Source: Punica granatum
Lineage: Eukaryota; Streptophyta; Magnoliopsida; Myrtales; Lythraceae
Assembly: GCF_007655135.1 (NCBI RefSeq)
Contig: NC_045130.1
Location: 32,360,605-32,424,604 of the forward strand
Reading direction: 5' to 3'
Length of the DNA stretch: 64,000 nucleotides
The notes beneath the pieces were generated by a model. That model made no database searches. It was given only the letters and a program-made list of their open reading frames with translations, and was not told where the DNA came from. The stretch's first letter is position 1. Each line of letters begins with the position of its first letter. A program made the translations under genes and the position numbers. Below, one piece after another: positions 47,271 to 57,587 of this stretch.

Positions 47271-47486
47271 AAACTTTTTGGGGTTTGAAAAGAAACCAAC
47301 CCGCCCTTTCTTTAGTCAGCTCCTTTTTCAATCCGCTCCCTGAATTTTGGTTTATTTCATTTGTTACCACAAATTCTTTGCTTATACCTCGAATTGCTCC
47401 CTGTGATAAATGAAAATGGCGGGAAGTAAGGGGACAGAGTGAAGCTTGTGCGAGTCAGTTGACTGGAGCTATGCTGACCGTTGAAG

Positions 47487-49631
47487 ATGAACAAACCTCG
47501 CGCCATCATTCAAAGTCTCCATCTTTACTTCAGACCCTTATCGTTTCGTGTTTCACACCCTGTTTCGTCCGGAGCCTTGGCCGGTGTCTCCGAATTCGTG
47601 GGGCGCTCTTCTGTTCATCCCGATTCAAGAGCACCCAGTGGGAGGTTCCTACTGTCTGATCGCTTAAAGGACCACAGGTTTGAGGAAGCTCGGAAATTTC
47701 CCGATGCAGTTGCATGCCTGGATGTCCGATTATGCACCCGGATGATTGCAGGCTATGCACGAGACGGCCGGCTTGACAAGGCCCTACAACTGTTTGAAAG
47801 AATGCCCGTGAGAGACATAATTTCGTGGAATGTCATGATAAATGCGTGCTTGGACTGTGGGGAGTTAGAGCTTGCTCGGGACCTCTTCGATGAGATGCCC
47901 GAGAAAACTGTGGTTTCGTGGACGGCAATGATAAATGGCTTCTTTAAGTTCGGGCAAGTTGATATGGCTGAGAGGTTCTTTGACCTGTTGCCCATGAAAG
48001 ATCTGGCTGCTCATAACACAATGCTTCATGGGTATTTCAGTAATTGCAGAGTCGAGGCTGCGATGAGGTTCTTCGAGGAGATGCCTTCACGGAACGTGAT
48101 CTCATGGACTTCAGTGATTGGAGGACTTGCCCAGAATGGGATGAGTGGAGAAGCTTTACTTGCTTTCCAGAAAATGGCAAATTTTGGCATTTTCCCGACT
48201 TCGAACACATTAGCTTGTGTTTTGTCCGTCTGTGGGAATGCCTCGGCCTTTTTTCTCGGTCTGCAAACTCATGGCCTTGCTCTCAAATCAGGATTTTGCT
48301 TCAACACGTTCATTTCTTCATCTTTGATTACATTCTATTCGGTCTCTAAGAAGATGGATGAAGCCATTAAGGTTGTCTCAGACATGGAATTGAACAAGGA
48401 CGTAGTCACATGGACGGCTCTTCTGACTGGCTTCAGCTCAAACAATAAGCACGAGGATGCATTGAAAATTTTTGTCAACATGTTAAGAGCAGGCGTCCTT
48501 CCTAATCAATCTTCCTTCTCAAGTGTGCTAAATTCATGCTGTGGTCTGGAGGCACTTGTTCGAGGCAAGGAGGTCCATGCTCCAGCCATTAAGCTAAACC
48601 TCGGAGAGGACCTTTATGTCTGCAATTCTCTCATCGTCATGTACTCTAAATGTGGGTCGACGAGCGATTCTTTAGCTCTATTTAATAGAACCAGCAAGAA
48701 GAACTTGGTCACATGGAATGCAGCTATCTCGGGATGTGCTCAGCATGGTCAGGGACTCCAAGCGCTGGCACTTTTCACCCAAATGATACGTTCTGGTGTA
48801 GGGCCCGATGAGTTCACATTCACGGCATTGCTCACTGCTTGTAGCCACTCGGGATTGCTGCAGAAAGGAAGGCAACTGTTTAAATATTTCAGTAGGCAAG
48901 ATACCTTTGTTGAACTGAGGCATGAGCACTACTCGTGCGTGGTAGATCTACTGGGACGCGGTGGGAAGCTTGACGAAGCAGAGGAATTCATAAGAAACAT
49001 GCCCTTGAAACCAAACTCCATAGTGTGGTTAGCGTTGCTTAGTGCCGGGAAAATGCACTCAAACTTGGATGTTTCGGAAAGAGCTATGACTGAGATTCTC
49101 AAGGTGGACCCGCAATCGTGTGCCGCTTATGTGTTGATGTCCAACTTGTATGCTTCTGCTAATAAATGGAGTGAAGTATCAAGATTGAGGTTCCTCATGA
49201 AGCGCAACGGAATTGTGAAACAGGAAGGACGCAGTTGGGTCACAGTAAAGGGGCAAAGGCACGTGTTCCTATCTGGGGACAAATCTCACCCTCTGAGGAA
49301 GATTATATATCAGAAAATTGACTGGTTAAATAGGAAACTGAAGGAGTTGGGTTATGTTCCCGATAAGAGGTTTTCCCTGCATGATATTGAGGACGAACAA
49401 AAGGAGGAGTCTTTATCTTATCACAGCGAGAGGCTTGCTATCGCATTTGGGTTGGTTACTACCGTGGAGTTCAGTACGATAATTGTAATGAAGAACCTCC
49501 GGGTTTGTGGGGATTGCCATTCTGTGATTAAGCTCATAGGACAAATTGTTGGAAGGGAGATTGTAGTGAGGGACTCTGCTCGGTTTCACCATTTCAAAGA
49601 TGGAGCTTGCTCTTGCGGTGATTACTGGTAG
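47487..49631 (+). CDS. Pentatricopeptide repeat protein, PLS-DYW class
   Basis: An intronless 714-codon gene; the frame is open a few codons upstream, but the first ATG is 47,487. The N-terminus is rich in Ser, Arg and Leu ([14 protein letters not shown]) and resembles an organellar transit peptide. P, L and S repeats run from about residue 75 to 530 (for example [20 protein letters not shown]). E-type motifs follow, then a DYW cytidine-deaminase domain with HSE near residue 650, CGDC about 40 residues later and the final CSCGDYW. Such proteins bind one or a few organellar transcripts and convert C to U. All zinc and catalytic residues expected at these sites are visible. The RNA target cannot be inferred. 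Confidence 0.95.
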   Translation: MNKPRAIIQSLHLYFRPLSFRVSHPVSSGALAGVSEFVGRSSVHPDSRAPSGRFLLSDRLKDHRFEEARKFPDAVACLDVRLCTRMIAGYARDGRLDKALQLFERMPVRDIISWNVMINACLDCGELELARDLFDEMPEKTVVSWTAMINGFFKFGQVDMAERFFDLLPMKDLAAHNTMLHGYFSNCRVEAAMRFFEEMPSRNVISWTSVIGGLAQNGMSGEALLAFQKMANFGIFPTSNTLACVLSVCGNASAFFLGLQTHGLALKSGFCFNTFISSSLITFYSVSKKMDEAIKVVSDMELNKDVVTWTALLTGFSSNNKHEDALKIFVNMLRAGVLPNQSSFSSVLNSCCGLEALVRGKEVHAPAIKLNLGEDLYVCNSLIVMYSKCGSTSDSLALFNRTSKKNLVTWNAAISGCAQHGQGLQALALFTQMIRSGVGPDEFTFTALLTACSHSGLLQKGRQLFKYFSRQDTFVELRHEHYSCVVDLLGRGGKLDEAEEFIRNMPLKPNSIVWLALLSAGKMHSNLDVSERAMTEILKVDPQSCAAYVLMSNLYASANKWSEVSRLRFLMKRNGIVKQEGRSWVTVKGQRHVFLSGDKSHPLRKIIYQKIDWLNRKLKELGYVPDKRFSLHDIEDEQKEESLSYHSERLAIAFGLVTTVEFSTIIVMKNLRVCGDCHSVIKLIGQIVGREIVVRDSARFHHFKDGACSCGDYW

Positions 49632-50179
49632 CAGCCAAAATGGGACGTATCACTTTCACTTTAGCAAACATACTTTATGGCAAAGCTCAGCAAAGAACCA
49701 GAGACGGGCTTTTCTTGGATTCATTATTGACCGCCATCAGGTAATCCTTAATTTTACTTGTTTATCCTTGAATTTGATACTTAATGCCAAGTATGAAATT
49801 CTAACAAAACTACTGAAAGTCAGATCAACAAATGCAGGCATGAATGTGAATGAAGAGATGGGTGGTAATTTGGTAGTTTCATGTTACATATAAATTGGGT
49901 ATTCTTTTACCTAACTTTCTCTCAACTGAATGTAACTGAAATACCTGCTTCTCTGCGTCTATCTAAAAACTATTTAACCCTTTGATATAGAATTCCTTTT
50001 GGAGCCCCATCCCATTACGTTAAAGCATTCTTTATGTGAAGCTCGAAGAAGCTTTCCACAGAAGGAAGGTAAAGATTGGATTTCGATACCGACATGCAGT
50101 TTTATATAAAAAAATGTTGCTTGTCCTTTGACGTTTAAATACAGCATTATCTTCTTTCTTTGTCTTTGCAGGCTCACCA
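49632..50179. other. 3' region of the PPR gene and leader of the next gene
   Basis: No coding region. A pyrimidine-rich acceptor (TTCTTTGTCTTTGCAG) ends at 50,171, nine bases before the next ATG, so the next gene may have a leader intron starting somewhere in this interval. Confidence 0.45.
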
Positions 50180-51406
50180 ATGGCTGAGAAAGAAAAGGCT
50201 GATAAGATTATTGAAATCCAAAACAAGTTCCAGGAACTGAACCATTACATTCAATATGTTGACCTGATGATAGACTTACTGATGGAGGACACGGGGGCCA
50301 GAAAAAACGAACTAGTTGGAGAAATAAAAATGCTGAAGCAGGTTCAAGAATACATCAAGAAAGTTTATGGAGAGTGGGTGGCAAATATGTTTCATGGAGG
50401 TGACCTGGGCAGTCTTATGGGGTCCTTGAGTTGGGAAGCCAAGGTTGAGGCATCTAAACAAATTCTTGAAAGGCTGGAGGGCGAAGAAGACGGCATCATC
50501 AAAGCAGTGAATGAGGTATTTTGTGAATTTGAAACCCGAGACAGTTTCAACATAGAAGAAGAGAAGAAAGACCGGGAATTTGGAACCACATTGTTCTGCT
50601 TCCAGCCCTCAGGAGTTGAAGGGCATTACAGAGAAGAACATCTTCGGGGCCAGCAAATATATGAAGACAATCAAGGACTTTTTGATCCCTATTCTAAATA
50701 TGGCACTAATGCCGGCGTCTTTGAAGGTGTTCATGTTAAAAAGCTGCTGCGAGAGAGTTCGGAGTTGATTAAAGAGAGAAATTGGATTTTGGACGGCGGT
50801 CCTGTCCTGCTCCTTCAGAAGCTCAACAATTGTATGAAGGATGAAGAAGATGGGCCTGGTCGAGAGGTGGCTGAGTCTCTAGTGGTTCGAGGACACGACA
50901 TTGAGGATTGGCTCTGCTACATGCTAGTGTTTCTTGTGCTGTTTGTCATGAAGAATGAAAGCCACAGGGAAGCATTTCAGGAGTTCCAGTGTCAGCTTAA
51001 AGCTAGATCGAACAAGAGAACGGAGTTGATCAACAAGTTTACAAACCTGCTGGAAGGGGCAAATTTCAAACTCAGAGAAATGAAGAATCTGAGAAAGATG
51101 ACTGCTAACATTCTGGAAAAATATTGCTCAAGGAGAATTGAAGAGACAGAAGTCATAACGTTCCTCGAGATTCTTCTTGACGAGATAGAGCACTTGGATT
51201 TCATTCTTCAAGAAGTCCCATCTCTGAGATTAGACGTGCCCTTCGGTGATGAACTTTCTGAGTCCGAGGATGTGATTTTACGATGTGAAGAGACACTGAA
51301 TAATATTAGGACACAGATGAGTTTTATTTATGGCACCAGTTATGGTGAGTGGGAATTCGAAGTTTCTTTGTTAATAGACGCTGTATCTTTTCCTTTCATC
51401 GTCTAG
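50180..51406 (+). CDS. Helical protein of unknown function, divergent member of local family
   Basis: A 408-codon single frame from ATG 50,180. I do not recognise a named family. The first 40 residues (QELNHYIQYVDLM near 18-30) resemble those of the 297-aa protein at 53,709 (QELEHHIERLDRI). The rest is mostly charged and helix-prone, with likely coiled-coil at 85-115 and 260-320 and one hydrophobic stretch at 243-257 (CYMLVFLVLFVM) that could be a membrane segment. A strong donor-like GTGAGT at 51,345 means the last 20 codons may be intron sequence. An acceptor just before the ATG suggests a leader intron. Open length and weak family resemblance support a real gene; no function is proposed. 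Confidence 0.6.
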   Translation: MAEKEKADKIIEIQNKFQELNHYIQYVDLMIDLLMEDTGARKNELVGEIKMLKQVQEYIKKVYGEWVANMFHGGDLGSLMGSLSWEAKVEASKQILERLEGEEDGIIKAVNEVFCEFETRDSFNIEEEKKDREFGTTLFCFQPSGVEGHYREEHLRGQQIYEDNQGLFDPYSKYGTNAGVFEGVHVKKLLRESSELIKERNWILDGGPVLLLQKLNNCMKDEEDGPGREVAESLVVRGHDIEDWLCYMLVFLVLFVMKNESHREAFQEFQCQLKARSNKRTELINKFTNLLEGANFKLREMKNLRKMTANILEKYCSRRIEETEVITFLEILLDEIEHLDFILQEVPSLRLDVPFGDELSESEDVILRCEETLNNIRTQMSFIYGTSYGEWEFEVSLLIDAVSFPFIV

Positions 51407-52321
51407 TATACGAGAAATTTCATGTTGTAGGTGAAATATTCTCTTTGGTTACTCTTCGTTTTCATTGCCTTTGATTTCGCGAATTTCAGTTCAGTCACTT
51501 CTCTTGAGGCATTAAAGAAAGAGGGTTTCGGTGTGTCGAATTTGAGTTTCTCATAAGCAATTCTGCCATTGCTTTTAGTTTCATAAATACGAAGAGGAAA
51601 GGATACGCTGATTACTTCTGCATAAATTCATTCTAGGCCCGATAGCTCTTCGATTCGTGTGGAGATGAAAATGGAAGGTTTCAAATGGAAATAAAAGTGT
51701 GATTTATTACTCGCATTAGAAAACCTTTTTCGTCTTTTGATAATTTTTGAGTGAAGCCGCCTGAAATTCAATAAACCTGACAAGAAAATGAACTGCATAA
51801 TGAATAACCGAAACTCTGCAACTAACTCGAGACTGGAAAAGAGAGAGGCAAAAACTGAAAGTGGAAAACCATAACCTAGAGTTGAACCTGTCTCAAACCG
51901 AACCTAAGAAGGACCGGGAAGATCCGTTCCCATAGATATTTTCACGCCTGTATAATAACGATAGATAGATGAAATTTATAATCTTACGAATACATTTAGG
52001 TTCGTTTTCTTAGGCATGATTCAGTTCTTGTTTCAACTTAATATAGAAAACCTGAACCCCGGACAGCATGCACTCCGAGCTTCAGCCCGATGCAAAGGTC
52101 CCTTCATTTAGTAAATTCTATGCCTCTGTTCTGGGAATCACTATTTCTAACAGAATTACCTAACTCCATCATCCTTCAATAAACCTCCCCTTTCATCCAG
52201 TAGAACCTCTCTCTCTCTCTCACTCAAAAACCAAAGGCCGATAATAAAGAAGATCCGAGCTTCGTGTCCAAATCGATATGCGTTTGTAGAAGAATTTGTG
52301 CCATTATTTGTTAACGAAAAC
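51407..52321. other. Intergenic sequence, no gene seen
   Basis: No coding region. Its right end (from about 52,160) carries a worn copy of the leader sequence shared by the family (CTTTCATCCAGTAGAACCTC and CT repeats), but without the TATAAA present in the other copies. Confidence 0.55.
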
Positions 52322-52603
52322 ATGGGAAAGATAAATGATCTCGAGGAAGCCGAGTCTTTCAGACTCACCATGGAATCTCTGAAGGTGGAGCAAGGAGACA
52401 TGAAGAGGAGACTGAATGAGCTGCCCAGCACCCTCGACAACGGGCACGATATTGAAGCTTTGAACAATGCTGTGTATTTGCTCGAAGACGAAGAAGAAAG
52501 GGAGATGAATATGTTGAGGATATTAATCCTACATGGAAAAGATGACTGGATATCCATTGATTTATATGAGGCTTGGAAATCATTATTTATTATGAAAAAA
52601 TAA
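52322..52603 (+). pseudogene. Truncated member of the coiled-coil family
   Basis: A 93-codon frame from ATG 52,322. Residues from DLEEAESFRLTMESLKVEQG on align with residues 46-70 of the 297-aa protein (SEEAKAFYSAMDALKMRQED), and similarity continues to about its residue 112. It lacks the first 45 residues and everything after 115, including the best-conserved C-terminal half. The frame runs out in sequence that also occurs upstream of other copies, so a duplication boundary truncated it. It could still be translated, but it is best treated as a fragment. Confidence 0.6.
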
Positions 52604-53130
52604 AGTTCAAGACACACACAATAGGAAAAGATATTCTCTTCGAACTTTACTTTTTCTTTGATCATCTCCTTTTCGTACTTGATCCCATATTTCAGTTTGG
52701 TAGCTTATCACAAATTGGAGATTTTCGTTTTCCGATCTCTTGCGATTGATCAAAGTTCTCTTTTGGCCAAAGATGTCAGTAACAGTAACCATTTCAAGGA
52801 AAGGAATGATATATAATCTATAAACTAGCTGAAACTATAAATCCGAGCAGCCAAATCATTTAATCACGGAGAAGATTGACATACTGATGCATAGGAATAG
52901 TTAGTCCTGCACCGAACATAATCAAGATAATGGTTATAGCAGAGTTACATTATCTCAAAGCTCGCTGATATAAATAACATATCCTATTTCAGATGAATTA
53001 TTTTAGTTCTTTCAGTTTTCATCAAACTAAACCAGCCGGCATGTGAATTGTTTAGAACGCCAGTTCACCGACCCGATTAGGGATTTCTTTTGCTGCTGCA
53101 AGAGGCACATATACAGACATAGACAGCACT

Positions 53131-53186
53131 GTCCTCGAGGCTTTTTCAGATACCTTGGACCGGCAGGTCGACAAAGCCTCGAGGAC
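53131..53186. repeat. Perfect 14-bp inverted repeat
   Basis: GTCCTCGAGGCTTT (53,131-53,144) and AAAGCCTCGAGGAC (53,173-53,186) are exact reverse complements around a 28-nt spacer; each arm contains the palindrome CCTCGAGG. In the blocks at about 55,130 and 62,935 only the left arm is well kept. Confidence 0.9.
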
Positions 53187-53550
53187 TTGTTGCCGCTGAA
53201 GCTTCAAGAGGGGCTTTCACTGTTGGGATAATTACTAACAAAACACGCATTCATCCAATACTCTAGAACATTAGTGCTACACTCTTACGCTAAAGCATTA
53301 AGATCGTAAATTTCCTGTGTCATGACAGGTCATTCACGGGTAAATTCTCCATTTAGTGAAGTCAAATATTTACCATCTAAACCGTATTCATCATAGAATT
53401 TGGTATGGAGCTGACACGATTCCTGATTGAATACAGAAACTTCATTACTACGCATGAGTTAGCTTTTCAGGGAGGTCCAATCTTGGCCAAACCGAAAACC
53501 ACAACCGGAAAAACCGGTTCTTCTCTTTCGGTTGTTCAGGAGAGTGAAGA

Positions 53551-53552
<2 letters not shown>

Positions 53553-53583
<31 letters not shown>
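53553..53583 (+). repeat. 31-bp poly-G tract next to the TATA box
   Basis: An uninterrupted run of 31 G between GAGAGTGAAGAGA and CGCACTTCC. The homologous position at 63,336-63,346 reads AAGAGGGCCCGCAC, with only three G. It lies about 35 bp upstream of the TATA box of the intact family member. Confidence 0.9.
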
Positions 53584-53617
53584 CGCACTTCCTAACAGAA
53601 ATACCGAACAGCTTTAG

Positions 53618-53627
53618 TTTATAAATC
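53618..53627 (+). promoter_or_regulatory. TATA box of the 297-aa gene
   Basis: TTTATAAATC lies 80-90 bp upstream of the ATG. The same box followed by CCTCTTC(T/C)CCATTCCATTCAG is conserved at 55,503 and 63,382 in the two broken copies and is degenerate in the truncated copy near 52,175. Confidence 0.7.
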
Positions 53628-53708
53628 CTCTTCCCCATTCCATTCAGTAGAATCTCTCCCTCTCTCAAATACAAGAAAGCCTTCAGAATTAGAGTCTGGA
53701 CAAACCAA

Positions 53709-54602
53709 ATGGCTGATCACGAAGGAGATCCCTATCTTCGTGACGTGATCAAAGACCAACTCCAGGAATTGGAGCACCACATCGAGCGATTGGACAGGAT
53801 CATGTCCTCTGTGACGAGCGAAATCCCAGGAGAGCTGAGCAATTCTGAGGAAGCCAAAGCTTTCTACTCCGCCATGGATGCATTGAAGATGCGCCAAGAA
53901 GACATGAGGATGAAACTCATCCATCTGCATGAAGCCCAAGAAACTGAGGCTGCAATTCAAGCCCTGAGGCACAGAGTCACAAGGCTCAAAATGGAAAGAG
54001 AAGATGCAGTGAGAAGGCTTGTTTTCTCTATGATTGAGATGGAGATCTTGGAAGCGGTTAAGCAAGATCAAAACAAAGGGGATTTCAATGGCAAGAGCAT
54101 AACTTACATGAGGAGATGGTTAATAGAAAAACTACGTACGAAGTGTGATGTGTCCAAGGAAGAGGTTACAGATGTATCAGAAAAGTTGAGGCAAAAAGCG
54201 CCCGAGTTCGAGGCACAACTCTATTTCCTGCTGTCGCAGCTCATCTCTATGATTCCTGGTAGCAAAGAAGACGTGATCCACTATGACGAGTTCAAATCTT
54301 CACTCAAGTGGCTTGTCAAGGACTCTGAGAACAAGATTGTTCAGGCCATCTTGGACCTCCTGAATGCAGTGGAGAGGCAAGTCGGGAAGTTAGGGAGGTC
54401 ATCCCAGAAGGTGGAGAAAGGGGGCCGAGTCGATGAGTTGTTTGATCAGCTTCTAGGCAACATACAGCTAGTGGCGTATCTCATGGAGCAGTCTCATTGT
54501 GCTGAGCCAGACATTTCTTCTCTGGGCGATTGTATTCAAGAATGTGAGGCAGAGCAGAAGGAGATTGAATCGAAGATTGAGGCGCTGAAGACGAAGGACT
54601 GA
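53709..54602 (+). CDS. Coiled-coil family protein of unknown function (intact member)
   Basis: A 297-codon intronless gene from ATG 53,709, under the conserved TATA box. I do not recognise a named domain. The protein is soluble and strongly helix-prone: probable coiled-coils at residues 10-35 and 60-115, a conserved middle motif (YMRRWLIEKL, 133-142), and a conserved helical block at 165-230 (QLYFLLSQLISMIPGSKED, then DEFKSSLKWLVKDSENKI). It ends in another Glu/Lys-rich helix. No signal peptide or membrane segment. The C-terminal half is about 80% identical by eye to the copy at 55,791-56,507, whereas the N-terminal half differs more. Two of the three close paralogs lack a start codon, so this may be the only fully functional close member. 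Confidence 0.75.
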   Translation: MADHEGDPYLRDVIKDQLQELEHHIERLDRIMSSVTSEIPGELSNSEEAKAFYSAMDALKMRQEDMRMKLIHLHEAQETEAAIQALRHRVTRLKMEREDAVRRLVFSMIEMEILEAVKQDQNKGDFNGKSITYMRRWLIEKLRTKCDVSKEEVTDVSEKLRQKAPEFEAQLYFLLSQLISMIPGSKEDVIHYDEFKSSLKWLVKDSENKIVQAILDLLNAVERQVGKLGRSSQKVEKGGRVDELFDQLLGNIQLVAYLMEQSHCAEPDISSLGDCIQECEAEQKEIESKIEALKTKD

Positions 54603-55589
54603 AGATGAGAAACCTATTGAAGATCGGATATGCATCCCGAAGATTGAGCCACATAATCATAATCTCTTCGTGCTTAGTCTTCTTTTTCTTTTCTTCTTTT
54701 TTTCTTTTTTGCTTCTTTTGAGGTTGATGATCGTGGTATCATTTCTTCCTTTTTTCCAGTCTGATTGATGATCATGGTAGCGTCCAGACAATCGGTACAA
54801 TTTGTGTGAAATGATCTTTTGCAATTCCAGAATTTTGTTGTAGTGCAAGTGTGATTGATTGATCAGTTTTAATCCTGACCTTACGTTCGGTACATTCCAT
54901 CAGTTGTTCTATTCACCTTTGGCAATATTAAGTAGATCGGTAACTAACTAATATGGCCTGGAAAACCAAGTCGGACCAAAATTCAGTACACTCGGTTCCG
55001 AAATTCAGTGCACTCGGTTCTTTCAAGTTTCAGTCAATGTAAACCACACTGAAAAGTTAAGAGTGCCAGTTCACATGACCCGGCAAAGGGTTCCTTTTCT
55101 GCTGCAAAACAAAGCATAAGCAGCATGTTCTCGAGGCTTTTAGATCCCTTGAACCAGCAGATCTTAAAGAGGGGCTTTCATTGTGGGATAATACTAATAA
55201 AATACGCGTTCTACTAACAAGCTCAAACATCACGGCTGTGCTATACTCTCATGTAAAGCACTAAGATCGTAAACACCTGCGTCATGACAGGACATTCACT
55301 GGTCAATTCTCATCTATGTGGAATCAAATTCATACTCTCCAACGTCTTGTGCTTAAAAGCGTATTCATCGTTGATTTTGGTGTAGAGTTGAGGCGATGCT
55401 CGATTGGATACATAAACTTAATTACTTTTTCACGTGACTGAGCTTATCATGGATGTTCCATCTCAGCCAACACTTCCTAACCGAAATACCTAACTGCTTC
55501 ACTTTATAAATCCTCTTCTCCATTCCATTCAGGGGAATCTCTCTCTCCACCCCTCTCTTGAAATACAAGAAAGGCTTCGAAATATAAGT
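54603..55589. repeat. 3' region and repeated upstream block, copy 2
   Basis: 54,603-54,850 is 3' sequence similar to 56,510-56,680 (both have T/C-rich runs and GATTGATGAT). 54,960-55,560 is the second copy of the repeated promoter block, ending in the TATA box at 55,505 and a CT-rich leader. No gene. Confidence 0.65.
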
Positions 55590-55590
55590 G

Positions 55591-56507
55591 AAACAAAACA
55601 AAGGGCTGATCGCCAACGAATATCCTGATTTCCGTAACGCAGTTAATAAGAGACTCAGGCGACTGGAGGCTGGAGCACCACATCAAGCAAGCGGACAGGA
55701 TCATGTCCTCTATGCGAGCAAAAGCCTGGGAGAGCTGAGAGATTCTGAGGAAGCAAAATCTTTCTCCCCCACCGTGTGGAAGCACTGAAGATGGGCCGAG
55801 GACGAATAAACACGAGTAGGATAATCATCCGTTTGCGTGAAGCCCGGAAAGCCTTGAACTCAATCGAGGCCCTGGGGGACAGAATCAGAACAGAAATAAA
55901 AAGAGAAGATGCAGTGAGCAGGGTTATGACCAACAGGAACGACAGCAAGATTCCGAAAGAGGTTGAAAGAAATCAACACAAAGAGGATCGCAATGGCAAG
56001 AGAATCAGTTACATGAGGAGGTGGTTGATAGAAAAACTAAGCATGGAGTGTGATGAGTCTGAAGAGTTGGCAACTGATGTATCGGAACGGTTGATGCAAA
56101 AAGTGCCTGAGTTCAAGGCGCAACTCTACTTCCTGCTGTCCCGCCTCTTATCTATGATTCCCGGGAGCAAAGAAGACGTAACCTGCTACGACGAGTTCAA
56201 GTCTTCTCTCGAGTGGCTCGTCAAGGACTCTGAGAACAAGATTGTTCGGGCCATCTTGGACCTTCTGAATGCAGTTGAGAAGCAAGTCGGAAAGTTAGGA
56301 AGGTCGGTCCAGAAGGTGGAGAAACGGGGCCGTGTCGATGAGTTGCTTGATCAGCTCCTATGCAACATACAGCTCGTGGCATGCCTTGAGGACCAGTCTG
56401 GTTGCGCTGAGCCGGACATCTCTTCTTTGGGCGATCATATTCAAGAATGTGAGGCAAAGCAGAAGGAGATCGAATCGAAGATGAAGGTGCTGAAAGTGAA
56501 GGACTGA
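55591..56507 (+). pseudogene. Coiled-coil family member, start codon lost, frameshifted
   Basis: The counterpart of the ATG at 53,709 reads AGG (CAAAGGGCTGATC). Frameshifts follow at about 55,665 and 55,775. From 55,791 (ATG GGC CGA) a 238-codon frame stays open to 56,507, with all conserved blocks of the C-terminal half (YMRRWLIEKL, QLYFLLSRLLSMIPGSKED, KSSLEWLVKDSENK). The N-terminal coiled-coil would be missing. It is either a young pseudogene or a gene for an N-terminally short protein; the intact TATA box leaves transcription possible. Confidence 0.7.
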
Positions 56508-56898
56508 AGATGAGGAACCTATTCAAGATCAGATGTATTCCATAGATTGAGCCACATGTACATAATCTCTTTGTTATTAGTCTTCGTTTTTTTTTTTCTT
56601 TTTTTCTTTTTTTTCCTTGGGATTGTTATCGGCCATATTCTATAGATGTGTCATTTCTTCTTCTTTTCCGGTCTGATCGATGATTGAGGTCAGTGGAAAT
56701 GCTGTGTTTCGGTATCGATGGGCGGTGTTTCATTTCTTTTCAATGACTCATGAGTGGAAAATCAATACTGTAAATGATTTTGTTTCTAAGATCAGTATCA
56801 ATGGTCTTTGCTTTCTTTAATCTAACTTTTCATGAGGCTATCAGTAAAAAGTTCCAATTGGTCAAATTCGAGTTTCTCATCAACACTGATGAAGTAGG
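56508..56898. other. 3' sequence of the broken copy, no gene seen
   Basis: T-rich run at 56,588-56,620 and otherwise unremarkable sequence up to the left target copy of copia-2 (GTAGG, 56,894-56,898). Confidence 0.6.
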
Positions 56899-57572
56899 TG
56901 TTGGGGTTAGGGATGTACTCAACCAAACAATAACGCAGCGATTAATCTTCCTCCCCTTCTAGTGTAATCGAGATAGGAACTAATCAAATCAACCAACAAG
57001 CAGTAAAGTAAAACAACACCAAGAATTTTACGTGGAAAACCCCAATGTGGGGAAAAACCACGGGACCAACTCCGAATCAACGATCCACTATGAAGGTTAT
57101 ACAATGTCTTTCATCAAGGGTAAACCCTTGGATCACCAAACTCAAGAGAAACACTCTCTTGGATCACCCAAATACCAAATTCGTCACCCACACCGGGTGG
57201 TTCACAAAATCAGCTGAAACAGCACCTACAGAGCTCGAATAGAAATTCTGACCGTTCAGAAGTTAGCCCCACGTGTTGTGAAGCTGCTGTCAAAATTTCG
57301 TCCCAATCGGAGTTCGTTTGATGTCCCGATCGAGGTTTGATCTCCAGCTGCGCGCTGCCACTGTTAAGCAGAATTCTCCTCTGCTCTTCCTCTGTTCTGC
57401 TGTCTCTTCAAATCTGCAGCTCCGTTCTTCTGCTGTTCTCTGCTGCCATATATATATATATATGCTGAAATATAAACCCTAACAAAACTGGGTTCTTGGG
57501 CCTATTAAAGCCCGATAAAAGCCCAATACAATTTGAGCCCAACTTCCTCCAAATTGGAGGGATAGCCCAACA
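56899..57572 (-). repeat. 3' LTR of copia-2 (left on plus strand)
   Basis: From TGTTGGGGTTAGG to GGATAGCCCAACA, 674 bp, including a 14-bp TA run. Followed by the polypurine tract (AACTCCCCCTCCC on plus, 57,573-57,585). Confidence 0.95.
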
Positions 57573-57587
57573 AACTCCCCCTCCCGA

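Larger units (their letters stand above)
52604..53617. repeat. Repeated upstream block of the coiled-coil family, copy 1
   Basis: 52,613-53,617 matches 62,460-63,380 along most of its length, and its right half also matches 54,960-55,500. Shared landmarks are CTTTGATCATC, GGTAGCTTATCACA, CTTTTGCTGCTGCA, TCATGACAGG and CATTCAC. A small plus-strand frame at 53,043-53,231 is not preserved in the other copies, so I do not call a gene here. Confidence 0.75.

Noticed and set aside
48678..48929. Minus-strand frames inside the PPR gene
   Set aside because: The plus-strand frame has the PPR and DYW motifs throughout; the others carry no recognisable signal.
53043..53231. Small plus-strand frame with Cys/His residues in the promoter block
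   Set aside because: Not open in the homologous blocks at 55,080 and 62,880; it is part of the repeated upstream sequence.
57032..57242. Small frames within the copia-2 LTRs (also 61,744-61,954)
   Set aside because: They are identical because the LTRs are identical; LTRs of this family do not code.
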